Assembly (NCBI GenBank): GCA_040414865.1
Contig: JBEDUR010000142.1
Location: 1 to 64,000, forward strand
Source of the DNA: Palsa-461 sp040414865
GTDB taxonomy: Bacteria; Actinomycetota; Acidimicrobiia; Acidimicrobiales; RAAP-2
Reading direction: 5' to 3'
Length of the DNA stretch: 64,000 nucleotides
The notes beneath the pieces were generated by a model, which was not told the DNA's origin, searched no databases, and saw only the letters and a list, made by a program, of their open reading frames with translations. Positions 40,101 to 47,962 of the stretch are shown here, piece by piece. Every line of letters starts with the position of its first letter. The first letter of the stretch is position 1. Position numbers and translations under genes: made by a program.

Positions 40101-41753
40101 TTGAGTGCTGAGGATCGGCGGATCGTGAGCGAGATCGAACAACCTGTGACCGGCAACGGGGAAGTCGAGCGCTTCGACGCCATCGTGATCGGGGCGGGAT
40201 TCGCCGGTCTCTACATGCTTCACCGCCTTCGCGCGCTCGGGCTCTCGGTGCGCCTGTACGAGGCCGGGAGCGGCGTCGGGGGAACGTGGTACTGGAACCG
40301 GTACCCCGGCGCCCGGTGCGACGTGGAGAGCGTCGACTACTCCTACTCGTTCTCTTCGGAGTTGGAACAGGAGTGGACCTGGACCGAGCGATACGCCACC
40401 CAACCCGAGATCCTCGAGTACCTCAACTTCGTAGCGGACAAGTTCGACCTCCGCCGGGACATCCGCTTCGACACCAGAGTCGTGAGCGCTCGGTTCGACG
40501 AGGGCCGTGGGCACTGGACGGTAGAGACCCGAGACGGCGACCTCGCCGCGGCCCGGTTCTGCATCATGGCTACGGGCTGTTTGTCGGAACCGAAGCTGCC
40601 CGAGATCGACGGTGTGGAGAGCTTCGTCCGCCCGACCTTTCACACGGGGCGTTGGCCTCACCAGCCGGTTGATTTCTCCGATCAGCGTGTCGGGGTCATC
40701 GGCACCGGGTCCTCTGCCATCCAGTCGATCCCGCACATCGCCCGACAAGCCCAGCACGTCTACGTGTTCCAACGGACCCCGAACTTTTGCGTTCCGGCCT
40801 GGAACCATGCCTTGGAGTCCGAGTACGTGCGGCAGGTGAAGGCCGACTACCCGGCCCGCCGAGAGCTCTGCCGCCAGTCCCATGCCGGCTTCCCGATCCA
40901 ACACACCGACGAGATGGCGACGACCGCGACGAAGGAGCGTCTGGCCGAGCGTTACGAGGAGCGCTGGGCGACCGGCGGCCTCAGCTTCCTTGGTTCCTTT
41001 GGCGACATTCTGGTCAGCCCGGATGCCAACGACACCGCCAGCGACTTCCTTCGCAACAAGATCCTCGAGCGTGTGCACGACCCGAAGACCGCCGAACTGC
41101 TCAGTCCACGGGACTATCCGTGCGGGACCAAGCGGCTGTGTGTCGACATCGACTACTACGAGACCTTCAACCGGCAGAACGTGACCTTGGTGGACCTGAA
41201 GAGCACCCCCATCGAGCGCATCAACGAGACTTCGGTCGTAACAAGCGACGCCAGCTACGAGCTGGACGCCCTCGTCTTTGCCACCGGCTTCGACGCCATG
41301 ACTGGGGCGGTTCTCGCCGTCGAGGTGACCGGAGTTGACGGCCAACGCCTGGCGGGGAGGTGGTCGGAAGGCCCGCGGGCCTACCTCGGCCTCACCGCCG
41401 CCGGCTTCCCCAACCTGTTCCTGATCACCGGCCCCGGAAGTCCGTCGGTGCTGAGCAACATGGTGGTCTCGATCGAACAGCACGTCGATTGGATCGCCGA
41501 CTGTTTGGCGCACCTGCGCGATCGGCAGCTCTCCCGTATCGAACCCACGCTTGAGGCCGAGGATGAGTGGGTCGCCCTGGTGGCCCAGCTAGCCAACTTC
41601 ACTTTGTTCCCGAAGGCGAAGTCCTGGTACCGGGGCGCGAACGTGAAAGGGAAGCCGCAGGTCTTCATGCCTTACGTCGGCGGTGTCCAGACATACCGCC
41701 AGCACTGCGACCAGGTCGCCGAGCGCGGCTACGAGGGGTTCGTGCTCAGCTGA
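40101..41753 (+). CDS. flavin-dependent monooxygenase (Baeyer-Villiger/cyclohexanone monooxygenase type)
   Basis: 550 residues from TTG 40101; GTG 40125 is also possible. Two Rossmann motifs, IVIGAGFAGLYML (FAD) and GVIGTGSSAIQSI (NADPH), plus GGTWYWNRYPGARCDVES, are typical of class B flavin monooxygenases such as cyclohexanone monooxygenase. The BVMO fingerprint F-x-G-x3-H-x3-W-P appears as F175-V-R177 ... H181 ... W185-P186, with Arg at the usual Gly. It would insert oxygen next to a ketone or oxidise a heteroatom. The acyl-CoA ligase gene downstream suggests a shared catabolic route. No operon-like spacing (107 bases). Confidence 0.87.
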   Translation: MSAEDRRIVSEIEQPVTGNGEVERFDAIVIGAGFAGLYMLHRLRALGLSVRLYEAGSGVGGTWYWNRYPGARCDVESVDYSYSFSSELEQEWTWTERYATQPEILEYLNFVADKFDLRRDIRFDTRVVSARFDEGRGHWTVETRDGDLAAARFCIMATGCLSEPKLPEIDGVESFVRPTFHTGRWPHQPVDFSDQRVGVIGTGSSAIQSIPHIARQAQHVYVFQRTPNFCVPAWNHALESEYVRQVKADYPARRELCRQSHAGFPIQHTDEMATTATKERLAERYEERWATGGLSFLGSFGDILVSPDANDTASDFLRNKILERVHDPKTAELLSPRDYPCGTKRLCVDIDYYETFNRQNVTLVDLKSTPIERINETSVVTSDASYELDALVFATGFDAMTGAVLAVEVTGVDGQRLAGRWSEGPRAYLGLTAAGFPNLFLITGPGSPSVLSNMVVSIEQHVDWIADCLAHLRDRQLSRIEPTLEAEDEWVALVAQLANFTLFPKAKSWYRGANVKGKPQVFMPYVGGVQTYRQHCDQVAERGYEGFVLS

Positions 41754-41860
41754 CATCTCTCTCGCCTCGCGCTGTCGCCGACCCATCTGGGCTCGGGCGC
41801 GGTGAGGTCCTATCCTGAGCACCACGGCAGCTTCAGCGGCACAGACGTGAGGGAGGGTCC

Positions 41861-43408
41861 ATGAACGTTCCGCTCACCATCGGCGACTTCCTCGAACGGA
41901 CAGCTTCGATCTATGGAGACCGCTTGGGGGCGGTGGACGAGCCCGGCGTGGAGGGCGCGCTCGGGCGCATCACCTACGGCGAGCTTCATGACCGAGCCCG
42001 GTCGATGGCGGTCGGGTTCGACGCGATGGGAGTTGGTGCCGGCGAGCGGGTGGCCATTGTGAGCCCCAACTCGGCCAAGTTCCTCATCTCCTATTTCGGC
42101 GTGAGCGGCTTCGGGAGGATCTTCGTCCCGATCAATTACCGCCTCTCCTCGGACGAGATCGGCTACATCGTCGAACACTCTGGAACGAGCGTCGTCCTCT
42201 ACGACCCCGAGCTCGACGAGGCCGCGGCGCGCGTCGCCTCCGCGAAATGGATCCGACTCGACGGGGTCCAAGACGCCGAGCTTTTCGACCCTGAAGTCGG
42301 CCGGCGTGCCGACCCGGCCGGTTGGCAGGCGGACGAGGACGCGACCTGCTCGATCAACTACACCTCGGGGACGACGTCCCGCCCCAAGGGGGTACAGCTC
42401 ACCCACCGCAACTGCTGGCTCAACGCGGCCAGCTTCGGGTGGCACATGGGAGTCTCGGACCGGGACGTGCTTCTGCACACACTCCCGATGTTCCACGCCA
42501 ACGGATGGGGCATGCCGTATGCCATGACGGCCATGGGCGGCCGCCACGTCGTGCAGCGCAAGATCGACGGTGAGGTGATCCTGAGCCGAGTCGAGCAGGA
42601 GGGGGTCACCATCATGTGTGCCGCTCCGGCGGTGGTGGCCAGCGTCCTGGCCGCTGGCGAGGAGCGCCGGTCCGCCGGCCGGCCCCGACCCGACCAGCCA
42701 GTCCGAATCGTGGTGGCCGGCGCACCACCGCCTTCGAAGACCATCGAGCGGGTCGAGAGCGAGTTGGGCTGGGAGTTCGTCCAGATCTACGGGCTCACCG
42801 AGACCTCCCCCTTGCTCACGATCAACCGGGCGCCGGCGGAGTGGGACGACATCGACCCGGCCGAACGGGCCCGCAGGCTCAGCCGCGCCGGCGTGCCGGC
42901 GGTAGGGGTGAAGATGGCGGTCAGCCCAGACGGAGAGGTGCTCTCTCGGTCCAACCACGTGTTCGAGGGCTATTGGAACCAGCCGGACGAGACGGCCAGC
43001 GCGCTCGAAGGCGGCTGGTTCCACACCGGTGACGGCGGGTACGAGGACGGTCCGTACACGGTGATCACTGACCGCAGGAAGGACGTGATCATCACCGGAG
43101 GTGAGAACGTCTCGTCGATCGAGGTCGAGGACGTCCTCTACCAGCACGAGGCCGTGGCCGAGGTCGCGGTGATCGGGGTTCCCGACGAGAAGTGGGGGGA
43201 GTCGGTGCTCGCACTGGTCGTCCTGCGCCCGGGCGCCTCGACTTCCGAGCAGGAGCTCGTCGACCACTGCCGCGACCGCATGGCTCATTTCAAGGCGCCC
43301 CGCTCCGTCGAGTTCCGCGACGCACTGGCCCGTACGGCCACTGGCAAGCTCCAGAAGTACAAGCTGCGCCAGCCCTACTGGGCGGGTCGGGAGCGCCAGG
43401 TCAACTAG
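41861..43408 (+). CDS. AMP-forming acyl-CoA synthetase
   Basis: 515 residues of the ANL superfamily. Core motifs: A3 SINYTSGTTSRPKG (about 164-177), A5 IYGLTETSP, A7 GGWFHTGDGG, A8 DRRKDVIITGGENVSS and A10 RTATGKLQKYKLR with the catalytic Lys. It activates a carboxylic acid to acyl-AMP, then acyl-CoA. The length and HANGWGMPYAMTAMGGRHVV segment fit medium/long-chain fatty acyl-CoA or related ligases; substrate not determined. ATG 41861 has GGGAGGG at 41850-41856, and TATCCT near 41811 could be its -10 box with a normal leader. Confidence 0.92.
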   Translation: MNVPLTIGDFLERTASIYGDRLGAVDEPGVEGALGRITYGELHDRARSMAVGFDAMGVGAGERVAIVSPNSAKFLISYFGVSGFGRIFVPINYRLSSDEIGYIVEHSGTSVVLYDPELDEAAARVASAKWIRLDGVQDAELFDPEVGRRADPAGWQADEDATCSINYTSGTTSRPKGVQLTHRNCWLNAASFGWHMGVSDRDVLLHTLPMFHANGWGMPYAMTAMGGRHVVQRKIDGEVILSRVEQEGVTIMCAAPAVVASVLAAGEERRSAGRPRPDQPVRIVVAGAPPPSKTIERVESELGWEFVQIYGLTETSPLLTINRAPAEWDDIDPAERARRLSRAGVPAVGVKMAVSPDGEVLSRSNHVFEGYWNQPDETASALEGGWFHTGDGGYEDGPYTVITDRRKDVIITGGENVSSIEVEDVLYQHEAVAEVAVIGVPDEKWGESVLALVVLRPGASTSEQELVDHCRDRMAHFKAPRSVEFRDALARTATGKLQKYKLRQPYWAGRERQVN

Positions 43409-43470
43409 CCGATCCGCCGGTCGGGCCGACTCGACCGCGGACCGGCTGTGACGAGCACCCCCTTCGCCGG

Positions 43471-43476
43471 TACGCT
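43471..43476 (+). promoter_or_regulatory. -10 box TACGCT, leaderless pattern
   Basis: TACGCT lies six bases before GTG 43483, supporting that start over the upstream-extended frame, which runs into the acyl-CoA ligase gene. Confidence 0.45.
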
Positions 43477-43482
43477 GGTGGC

Positions 43483-44325
43483 GTGGAGGTGACCTTCTTC
43501 GGCACTCGGGGTTCGTGCCCCTGTTCGGGCCCGAGTTACGAGCGCTACGGCGGGAACACACCAAGCGTCCTGGTCAGCACCGGCGACCAGCTCATCGTCC
43601 TGGACCTCGGTACCGGGCTCCGTGCCCTGGGAGCCCACGTCTCCTCCGACCTGCCGGCTGGCGGGCCTCCTGTCCAGGCCACCGCCCTCCTCACCCACCT
43701 GCACTTCGACCACATCATCGGGCTGCCGTTCTTCGGGCCGCTCCGTCACCATGACTCGGTGTTCGATGTCTACGGCCCTCGCCAGCCGAAGGGCACCATG
43801 GACTGGGCGCTCCGGGAGATGTTGCGGCCGCCATTCTTCCCGGTTCAGCTCGACACCTTCCTCGCCGAGCTCGCCTTCCACGACCTGAACGACGGTGACC
43901 GATTCGCCATCGGTGACGCCAAGGTTCAGGCCCGCGCCATCCGGCACCCGGGGGCCACTCTCGGTTACCGGATCGACGCCGACGGCCGCTCCGTGGCGTA
44001 TATCCCGGACCACCAGCAGCCCTGCTCGGGTGAGCTGGACGAGGACGGGGCCCTCGAGTTGTGCGAAGGCGTCGATCTGTTGGTGCACGACGCGCAGTAC
44101 AACGACGTCGAGATCACACACAAGCCCACATGGGGGCACTCGACCGTCGACTACGCCGTCGAGATGGCCAACCAGGCCGGTGTGGGCCACCTCGTCCTGT
44201 TCCACCACGATCCGTCACATGACGACGCCATGCTGGACCGGATGCTCGACCGCGCGGTCGAGCTGGCCCAGCCGACCGGGCTGACCGTGAGCTCGGCTCG
44301 TGAGGGCGTGACCGTCGTCCTCTGA
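43483..44325 (+). CDS. MBL-fold metallo-hydrolase (phosphodiesterase-like)
   Basis: 280 residues from GTG 43483. Begins EVTFFGTRGSCPCSGPSYERYGGNTPSVLV, a pattern of phosphodiesterase-like MBL proteins related to PhnP/RNase Z (landmarks at residues 2-31). Metal ligands: LLTHLHFDHIIGLPFF (H-x-H-x-D-H), IRHPGATLGYRI, AYIPDHQ, LLVHDAQYND and a late FHHDPSHDD. Probably hydrolyses a phosphodiester or acts on a cyclic nucleotide-like compound; exact role unknown. The start is fixed by the TACGCT box and by the family's N-terminus. Confidence 0.85.
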   Translation: MEVTFFGTRGSCPCSGPSYERYGGNTPSVLVSTGDQLIVLDLGTGLRALGAHVSSDLPAGGPPVQATALLTHLHFDHIIGLPFFGPLRHHDSVFDVYGPRQPKGTMDWALREMLRPPFFPVQLDTFLAELAFHDLNDGDRFAIGDAKVQARAIRHPGATLGYRIDADGRSVAYIPDHQQPCSGELDEDGALELCEGVDLLVHDAQYNDVEITHKPTWGHSTVDYAVEMANQAGVGHLVLFHHDPSHDDAMLDRMLDRAVELAQPTGLTVSSAREGVTVVL

Positions 44326-44367
44326 CTCCTCGTCGGGCGCTGCCTGGCGCGATACCCTCCTCCGCCG

Positions 44368-44904
44368 GTGCCCAAGGTCGTCAGGTCGTCCGAGATCGAC
44401 GGCGTTGTGATCGTTGAGCTGGACGTCCATACCGACGGCCGGGGAAGCTTCGTCGAGCCGTGGCGACGTGAGTGGTTCCCGGGCCGGCCGGACATGGTTC
44501 AGGCCAACCATTCCGAGAAACTGGCCGGGTCGCTCGTCGGTCTCCACTACCACCTGACACAAGCCGACTACTGGTACGTCGTCTCCGGGTTGGCAAAGGT
44601 TGTGCTCCACGACCTGCGGGCGGGCAGCGGGACACGCGACACGACCATGACCTTCGAGCTCGCCGAGACCGAACGCCGTGGTGTCTACATCCCTCCTGGG
44701 GTCGCGCACGGGTTTGCCACCCGGACGCCGTTCACGCTGTGGTACATGGTCGACCACTACTACGACCCGAAGGAAGAGCTCGGGGTGGCCTGGGACGACC
44801 CCGACCTGGCCATCGACTGGGCGGTCACCGATCCCGTGCTCTCGGCGCGTGACCAGCACAACCCCCGCTTGAGCGAGATCCCCCCCGACCGGCTGCCCCG
44901 CTAG
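44368..44904 (+). CDS. RmlC-like cupin (dTDP-4-dehydrorhamnose 3,5-epimerase family)
   Basis: 178 residues. Double-stranded beta-helix with VELDVHTDGRGSFVEPWRREWFPG (residues 17-40), VQANHSEKLAGSLVGLHYH, a cupin YVVSGLAKVVLHDLR and IPPGVAHGFATRTPF, the RmlC active-site pattern with catalytic His in GLHYH. Such enzymes epimerise dTDP-4-keto-6-deoxyglucose for rhamnose. No other rhamnose genes are in the window. GTG 44368 follows TACCCT (44353-44358) by nine bases. Confidence 0.8.
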   Translation: MPKVVRSSEIDGVVIVELDVHTDGRGSFVEPWRREWFPGRPDMVQANHSEKLAGSLVGLHYHLTQADYWYVVSGLAKVVLHDLRAGSGTRDTTMTFELAETERRGVYIPPGVAHGFATRTPFTLWYMVDHYYDPKEELGVAWDDPDLAIDWAVTDPVLSARDQHNPRLSEIPPDRLPR

Positions 44905-44973
44905 AGCCGCTTCCCATCCTGCTCGGCGAGTCCGGGAGCCTATTCCAGAGTCCGCCGCGGTGTTTCCTGTTGA

Positions 44974-45879
44974 ATGGGGGGGATGCTGTTCATCGCGGTT
45001 CTGATTGGGGCGGCCATCCTCGCCGGGCTTGCCATTTGGGCGTTCCGCCGGCGCGGCTCGGACGATTTGCACTCGGTGGCGGGATACCAGCACGGGCTGG
45101 AACGCCTGGAGGAGCTCCGACGGCGCCAGCTCGGCTCCGCTCCGTCGGCCGGCGCCCCTGGCCAGGGCAATCGGATCGCCACCAGGCACCGTGGGTTCGG
45201 GGGCCGGAGCTGGTTCCAAACCCACTCCGAACGCCGGCGCCCGTCCGGTTACTCGCGGCCCCGTCGCGATACCACCATCGCCCGGATGAGCGAACGGCCG
45301 CGCCGGCTCGGGGTACCGATCGCCGCGGCGGTGGCCGTCATCATCTTGGTGACGGGGCTGGCCATCGCCGGGGCCCGCTCGGGCTCCCCGCACACGACGC
45401 CGCCGACCACCGGCGTCAGCGGGCGACACGCCAGCGCCACAACCACCTCCACCTCCACAACCACCTCCACGAGCACGACCACGACGACCACCGTCCCCAA
45501 GCCGACGGCCTTCACCGCCGCCTCCACGAACGGCGCCTATGCCACCTACCAGCTGCCGTACACCTCGTACACGATCGTCTTCACCGCGACGAGCGGCGAC
45601 TGTTACGTCGGGGTCACCAACGCACAGGGCCAAAGTCCCCTCGCCTCGGTATTGCACGCCGGACAGAGCGAACAGGTCACCGTGAACGGCAACAGCCAGG
45701 TCGACCTCGGGGCACCCAGTAATGTGCAAGTGGTCATCGATGGCACACCGGTCACCCTCCCCTCGCCGCTCGTGACCCCGCTCAACCTGGTCCTGAAAGC
45801 CGGCACGCCCTCCTCGACCACCACCACCACCACCTCGACCGTCCCCTCGTCGACCACCACCACCACCTCGACTCCGTGA
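44974..45879 (+). CDS. membrane protein with RodZ C-terminal-like (DUF4115) domain and Thr-rich segments
   Basis: 301 residues. A first membrane helix lies at about 5-24, a basic cytoplasmic stretch follows, and a second helix at about 113-133. Then comes a long Ser/Thr linker, a small beta domain (DCYVGVTNAQGQSPLASVLHAGQSEQVTVNG... VVIDGTPVTLP) like the C-terminal domain of RodZ (DUF4115), and a Thr/Ser-Pro tail. RodZ helps organise the actin-like MreB in cell-shape control; no N-terminal helix-turn-helix is present here. Its role is therefore uncertain. ATG 44983 is a near-equal alternative start. Confidence 0.65.
   Translation: MGGMLFIAVLIGAAILAGLAIWAFRRRGSDDLHSVAGYQHGLERLEELRRRQLGSAPSAGAPGQGNRIATRHRGFGGRSWFQTHSERRRPSGYSRPRRDTTIARMSERPRRLGVPIAAAVAVIILVTGLAIAGARSGSPHTTPPTTGVSGRHASATTTSTSTTTSTSTTTTTTVPKPTAFTAASTNGAYATYQLPYTSYTIVFTATSGDCYVGVTNAQGQSPLASVLHAGQSEQVTVNGNSQVDLGAPSNVQVVIDGTPVTLPSPLVTPLNLVLKAGTPSSTTTTTTSTVPSSTTTTTSTP
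45815..45876 (+). repeat. imperfect tandem repeat encoding SSTTTTT-STVP
   Basis: Two copies of a roughly 30-base unit built on ACC codons encode SSTTTTTTSTVP and SSTTTTTSTP at the end of the membrane protein. A similar ACC-rich run at 45438-45492 encodes the Thr linker. This is low-complexity coding sequence likely to vary in length. Confidence 0.6.
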
Positions 45880-46046
45880 GGCCGGGGATCGGGCCCCACG
45901 TTGCAGGGGAGTGGACGAGCAAACCGGGTCGTGATTGTCCGGCCAGCCGGCCGTTCGGAACCCCCTGCGAGCGGCCGTCGGCCGGGTCGTGCGCTGGGTG
46001 TCGTGCCTGCTGGCAAGGGCGTTCCGGTGCTGACCTGAAGTTGTTA

Positions 46047-46058
46047 CTATCGGAATAG
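46047..46058. promoter_or_regulatory. small inverted repeat in the sufB promoter region
   Basis: CTAT-CGGA-ATAG (46047-46058) lies in an AT-rich patch 55 bases before sufB, overlapping a possible -10 TACTAT (46045-46050). It could bind a SUF regulator, but no SufR/IscR-type gene is in the window and the repeat is short. Confidence 0.25.
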
Positions 46059-46112
46059 GGGAAATACCGGGCCGAACGGCACCGGCCGCCCCCGGAGGGA
46101 AGCAAGGGTCCC

Positions 46113-47534
46113 ATGGCACTGACGGATCTCGATCTCGGTCGCTACCAGCTTGGTTGGAGCGACGAGGAGGACTACGTCTTCAAGCCCAAGAAAGGGCTGG
46201 ATCACGACATCGTGCGCGAGATGTCGGCCATTAAGAAGGAGCCCGACTGGATGCGGGACTTCCGGTTGAAGGCCCTTGGGCGTTTCGAGCGCAAGCCGCT
46301 GTTCCCGCTGTTCCGGGGCATGGGCCCCCGCATCGAGCACGACCTGGGTGACCTGGACTTCGCCAACATCTACTACTACGTGAAGCCCACCGAGGCCCAG
46401 GTGAAGGACTGGAACGACCTGCCGGACTCGATCAAGCGCACGTACGAGCGGCTGGGGATCCCCGAGGCCGAGCGCAAGTACCTGGCCGGGGTCACCGCCC
46501 AGTACGAGAGCGAGGTGGTCTTCCACCGGAACCGGGCCGACCTCGAGAGTCAGGGCGTCCTGTTCTGCGACATGGACACCGCCGTCCGGGAGTATCCCGA
46601 CATCGTCCGCCGGTGGTTCGGCACGGTCATCCCGCCGAACGACAACAAGTTCGCTGCCCTCAACTCGGCGGTCTGGTCGGGGGGTTCGTTCATCTACGTC
46701 CCGCCGGGCGTCAAGGTCGACATGCCGCTACAGGCCTACTTCCGGATCAACGCCGAGAACATGGGCCAGTTCGAGCGCACGCTGATCATCGCCGACGAGG
46801 GTTCCCAGGTTCACTACATCGAGGGCTGCTCGGCTCCGGTCTATTCGACTGACTCACTGCACTCGGCGGTGGTGGAGCTGGTCGCCCTCCCGGGGAGCCG
46901 AATCACCTACACGACCATTCAGAATTGGTCGAGCAACGTCTACAACCTGGTCACCAAGCGGGCCCGAGCCGAGGCCGAGGCCCGCGTCGAGTGGGTGGAC
47001 GGCAACATCGGCTCTCGCCTCACGATGAAGTACCCGTCGGTGTATCTCATGGGGCCCAAGGCCTCGGGCGAGGTGCTCTCCGTCGCCTACGCCGGGCCGG
47101 GCCAGCACCAGGACGCCGGGGCCAAGATGATCCACGCCGCCCCCGAGACCACCTCCACGATCGTGTCCAAGTCCATCTCCAAGGACGGCGGTGCCACCAC
47201 CTACCGGGGGACCGTGCACGTCAACGAGGGCGCGACCGGGGCCAAGTCGTTCGTGCGCTGCGACGCCTTGCTGCTCGACGATGACTCGGTCTCGGAGACC
47301 AAGCCCTACATGGAGGTAGGGGAGCGCGACGCGAGCATCGGGCACGAGGCGACGGTGGCCAAGATCGGAGAGGACCAGCTCTTCTACCTGATGAGCCGGG
47401 GGCTCTCGGAGTCCCAGGCGATGAGCATGATTGTCAACGGCTTCATCGAGCCGGTCACCAAGACCCTGCCGATGGAGTACGCGGTCGAGTGGAGCCGGCT
47501 GATCGAGCTGCAGATGGAGGGATCGGTCGGCTGA
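46113..47534 (+). CDS. sufB: Fe-S cluster assembly scaffold SufB
   Basis: 473 residues, normal SufB length. With SufC and SufD it builds Fe-S clusters in the cytoplasm using persulfide from SufS. Landmarks: LDLGRYQLGWSDEEDYVFKPKKGLDHDIVREMS near the start, VIPPNDNKFAALNSAVWSGGSFIYVPPGVKVDMPLQAYFRIN (about 170-215), YIEGCSAPVYSTDSLHSAVVE, and Cys383 in FVRCDALLLDDDS, the conserved cluster-assembly Cys. GGAGGGA precedes ATG 46113. First gene of sufB-X-sufD-Rieske-sufC1; an upstream AT-rich stretch probably holds the promoter. Confidence 0.96.
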   Translation: MALTDLDLGRYQLGWSDEEDYVFKPKKGLDHDIVREMSAIKKEPDWMRDFRLKALGRFERKPLFPLFRGMGPRIEHDLGDLDFANIYYYVKPTEAQVKDWNDLPDSIKRTYERLGIPEAERKYLAGVTAQYESEVVFHRNRADLESQGVLFCDMDTAVREYPDIVRRWFGTVIPPNDNKFAALNSAVWSGGSFIYVPPGVKVDMPLQAYFRINAENMGQFERTLIIADEGSQVHYIEGCSAPVYSTDSLHSAVVELVALPGSRITYTTIQNWSSNVYNLVTKRARAEAEARVEWVDGNIGSRLTMKYPSVYLMGPKASGEVLSVAYAGPGQHQDAGAKMIHAAPETTSTIVSKSISKDGGATTYRGTVHVNEGATGAKSFVRCDALLLDDDSVSETKPYMEVGERDASIGHEATVAKIGEDQLFYLMSRGLSESQAMSMIVNGFIEPVTKTLPMEYAVEWSRLIELQMEGSVG

Positions 47535-47575
47535 ACCGATGTCCGCGGCACGCTCCTCGGTGACAGGATTGTCTG

Positions 47576-47914
47576 ATGCCCATGCGCGAGGAGTGCAAGC
47601 ACTTCCAGAGCAGGACATATGCCTCGGGAGAGGTGGCACGTTTCTGCGTGCTGAATCTCGCGCCCGAGGCACCGTGGCGTTGCCCGGAGAACTGCCCGCG
47701 CTACGAGCGTCGGCTGGCCGATGCCGGCTGGGACCACGGGAGCCTGATCGAGCCGCCCATCGAAGAGGAGCCTCCGGTCCCGGCCGAGGAGATGACCGGG
47801 GTGCTCGAGCAGGCCGAGACCATCGTGGACGAGATCTCCGCCGATGCGCTGGCCGAGGCCCGGGCAGCCGACGAACGCCAAGCTCGTCGCCGCTGGTTCC
47901 GACGCCGTCACTGA
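47576..47914 (+). CDS. small four-cysteine protein inside the suf operon, unrecognised
   Basis: 112 residues between sufB (41 bases upstream) and sufD (48 bases downstream). The N-terminal 41 residues hold four Cys in the order CKHFQ, FCVL, RCPENC (Cys7, Cys24, Cys36, Cys40; C-x16-C-x11-C-x3-C), suited to bind zinc or an Fe-S cluster. An acidic, Pro/Glu-rich middle, a helix (AEEMTGVLEQAETIVDEISADALAEARAA) and a very basic tail RRRWFRRRH follow. I do not recognise the family. Position suggests a part in Fe-S cluster assembly, for example as a carrier, regulator or metal donor; that is inference. Confidence 0.72.
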   Translation: MPMREECKHFQSRTYASGEVARFCVLNLAPEAPWRCPENCPRYERRLADAGWDHGSLIEPPIEEEPPVPAEEMTGVLEQAETIVDEISADALAEARAADERQARRRWFRRRH

Positions 47915-47962
47915 GAGCCCGAACACAGATCCCGCCGCCGCGGTGGGCCACCGGGGCGAGCG

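Noticed and set aside
45438..45876. ACC-rich repeats as a CRISPR array or non-coding satellite
   Set aside because: They are in-frame Thr codons in a linker and tail, with no uniform repeat-spacer structure.
39426..46119. Very long minus-strand frames (695, 584 and 634 codons) across the monooxygenase, ligase, MBL and RmlC region
   Set aside because: They are shadows of GC-rich plus-strand genes that show complete catalytic motifs; the shadow translations are low complexity.
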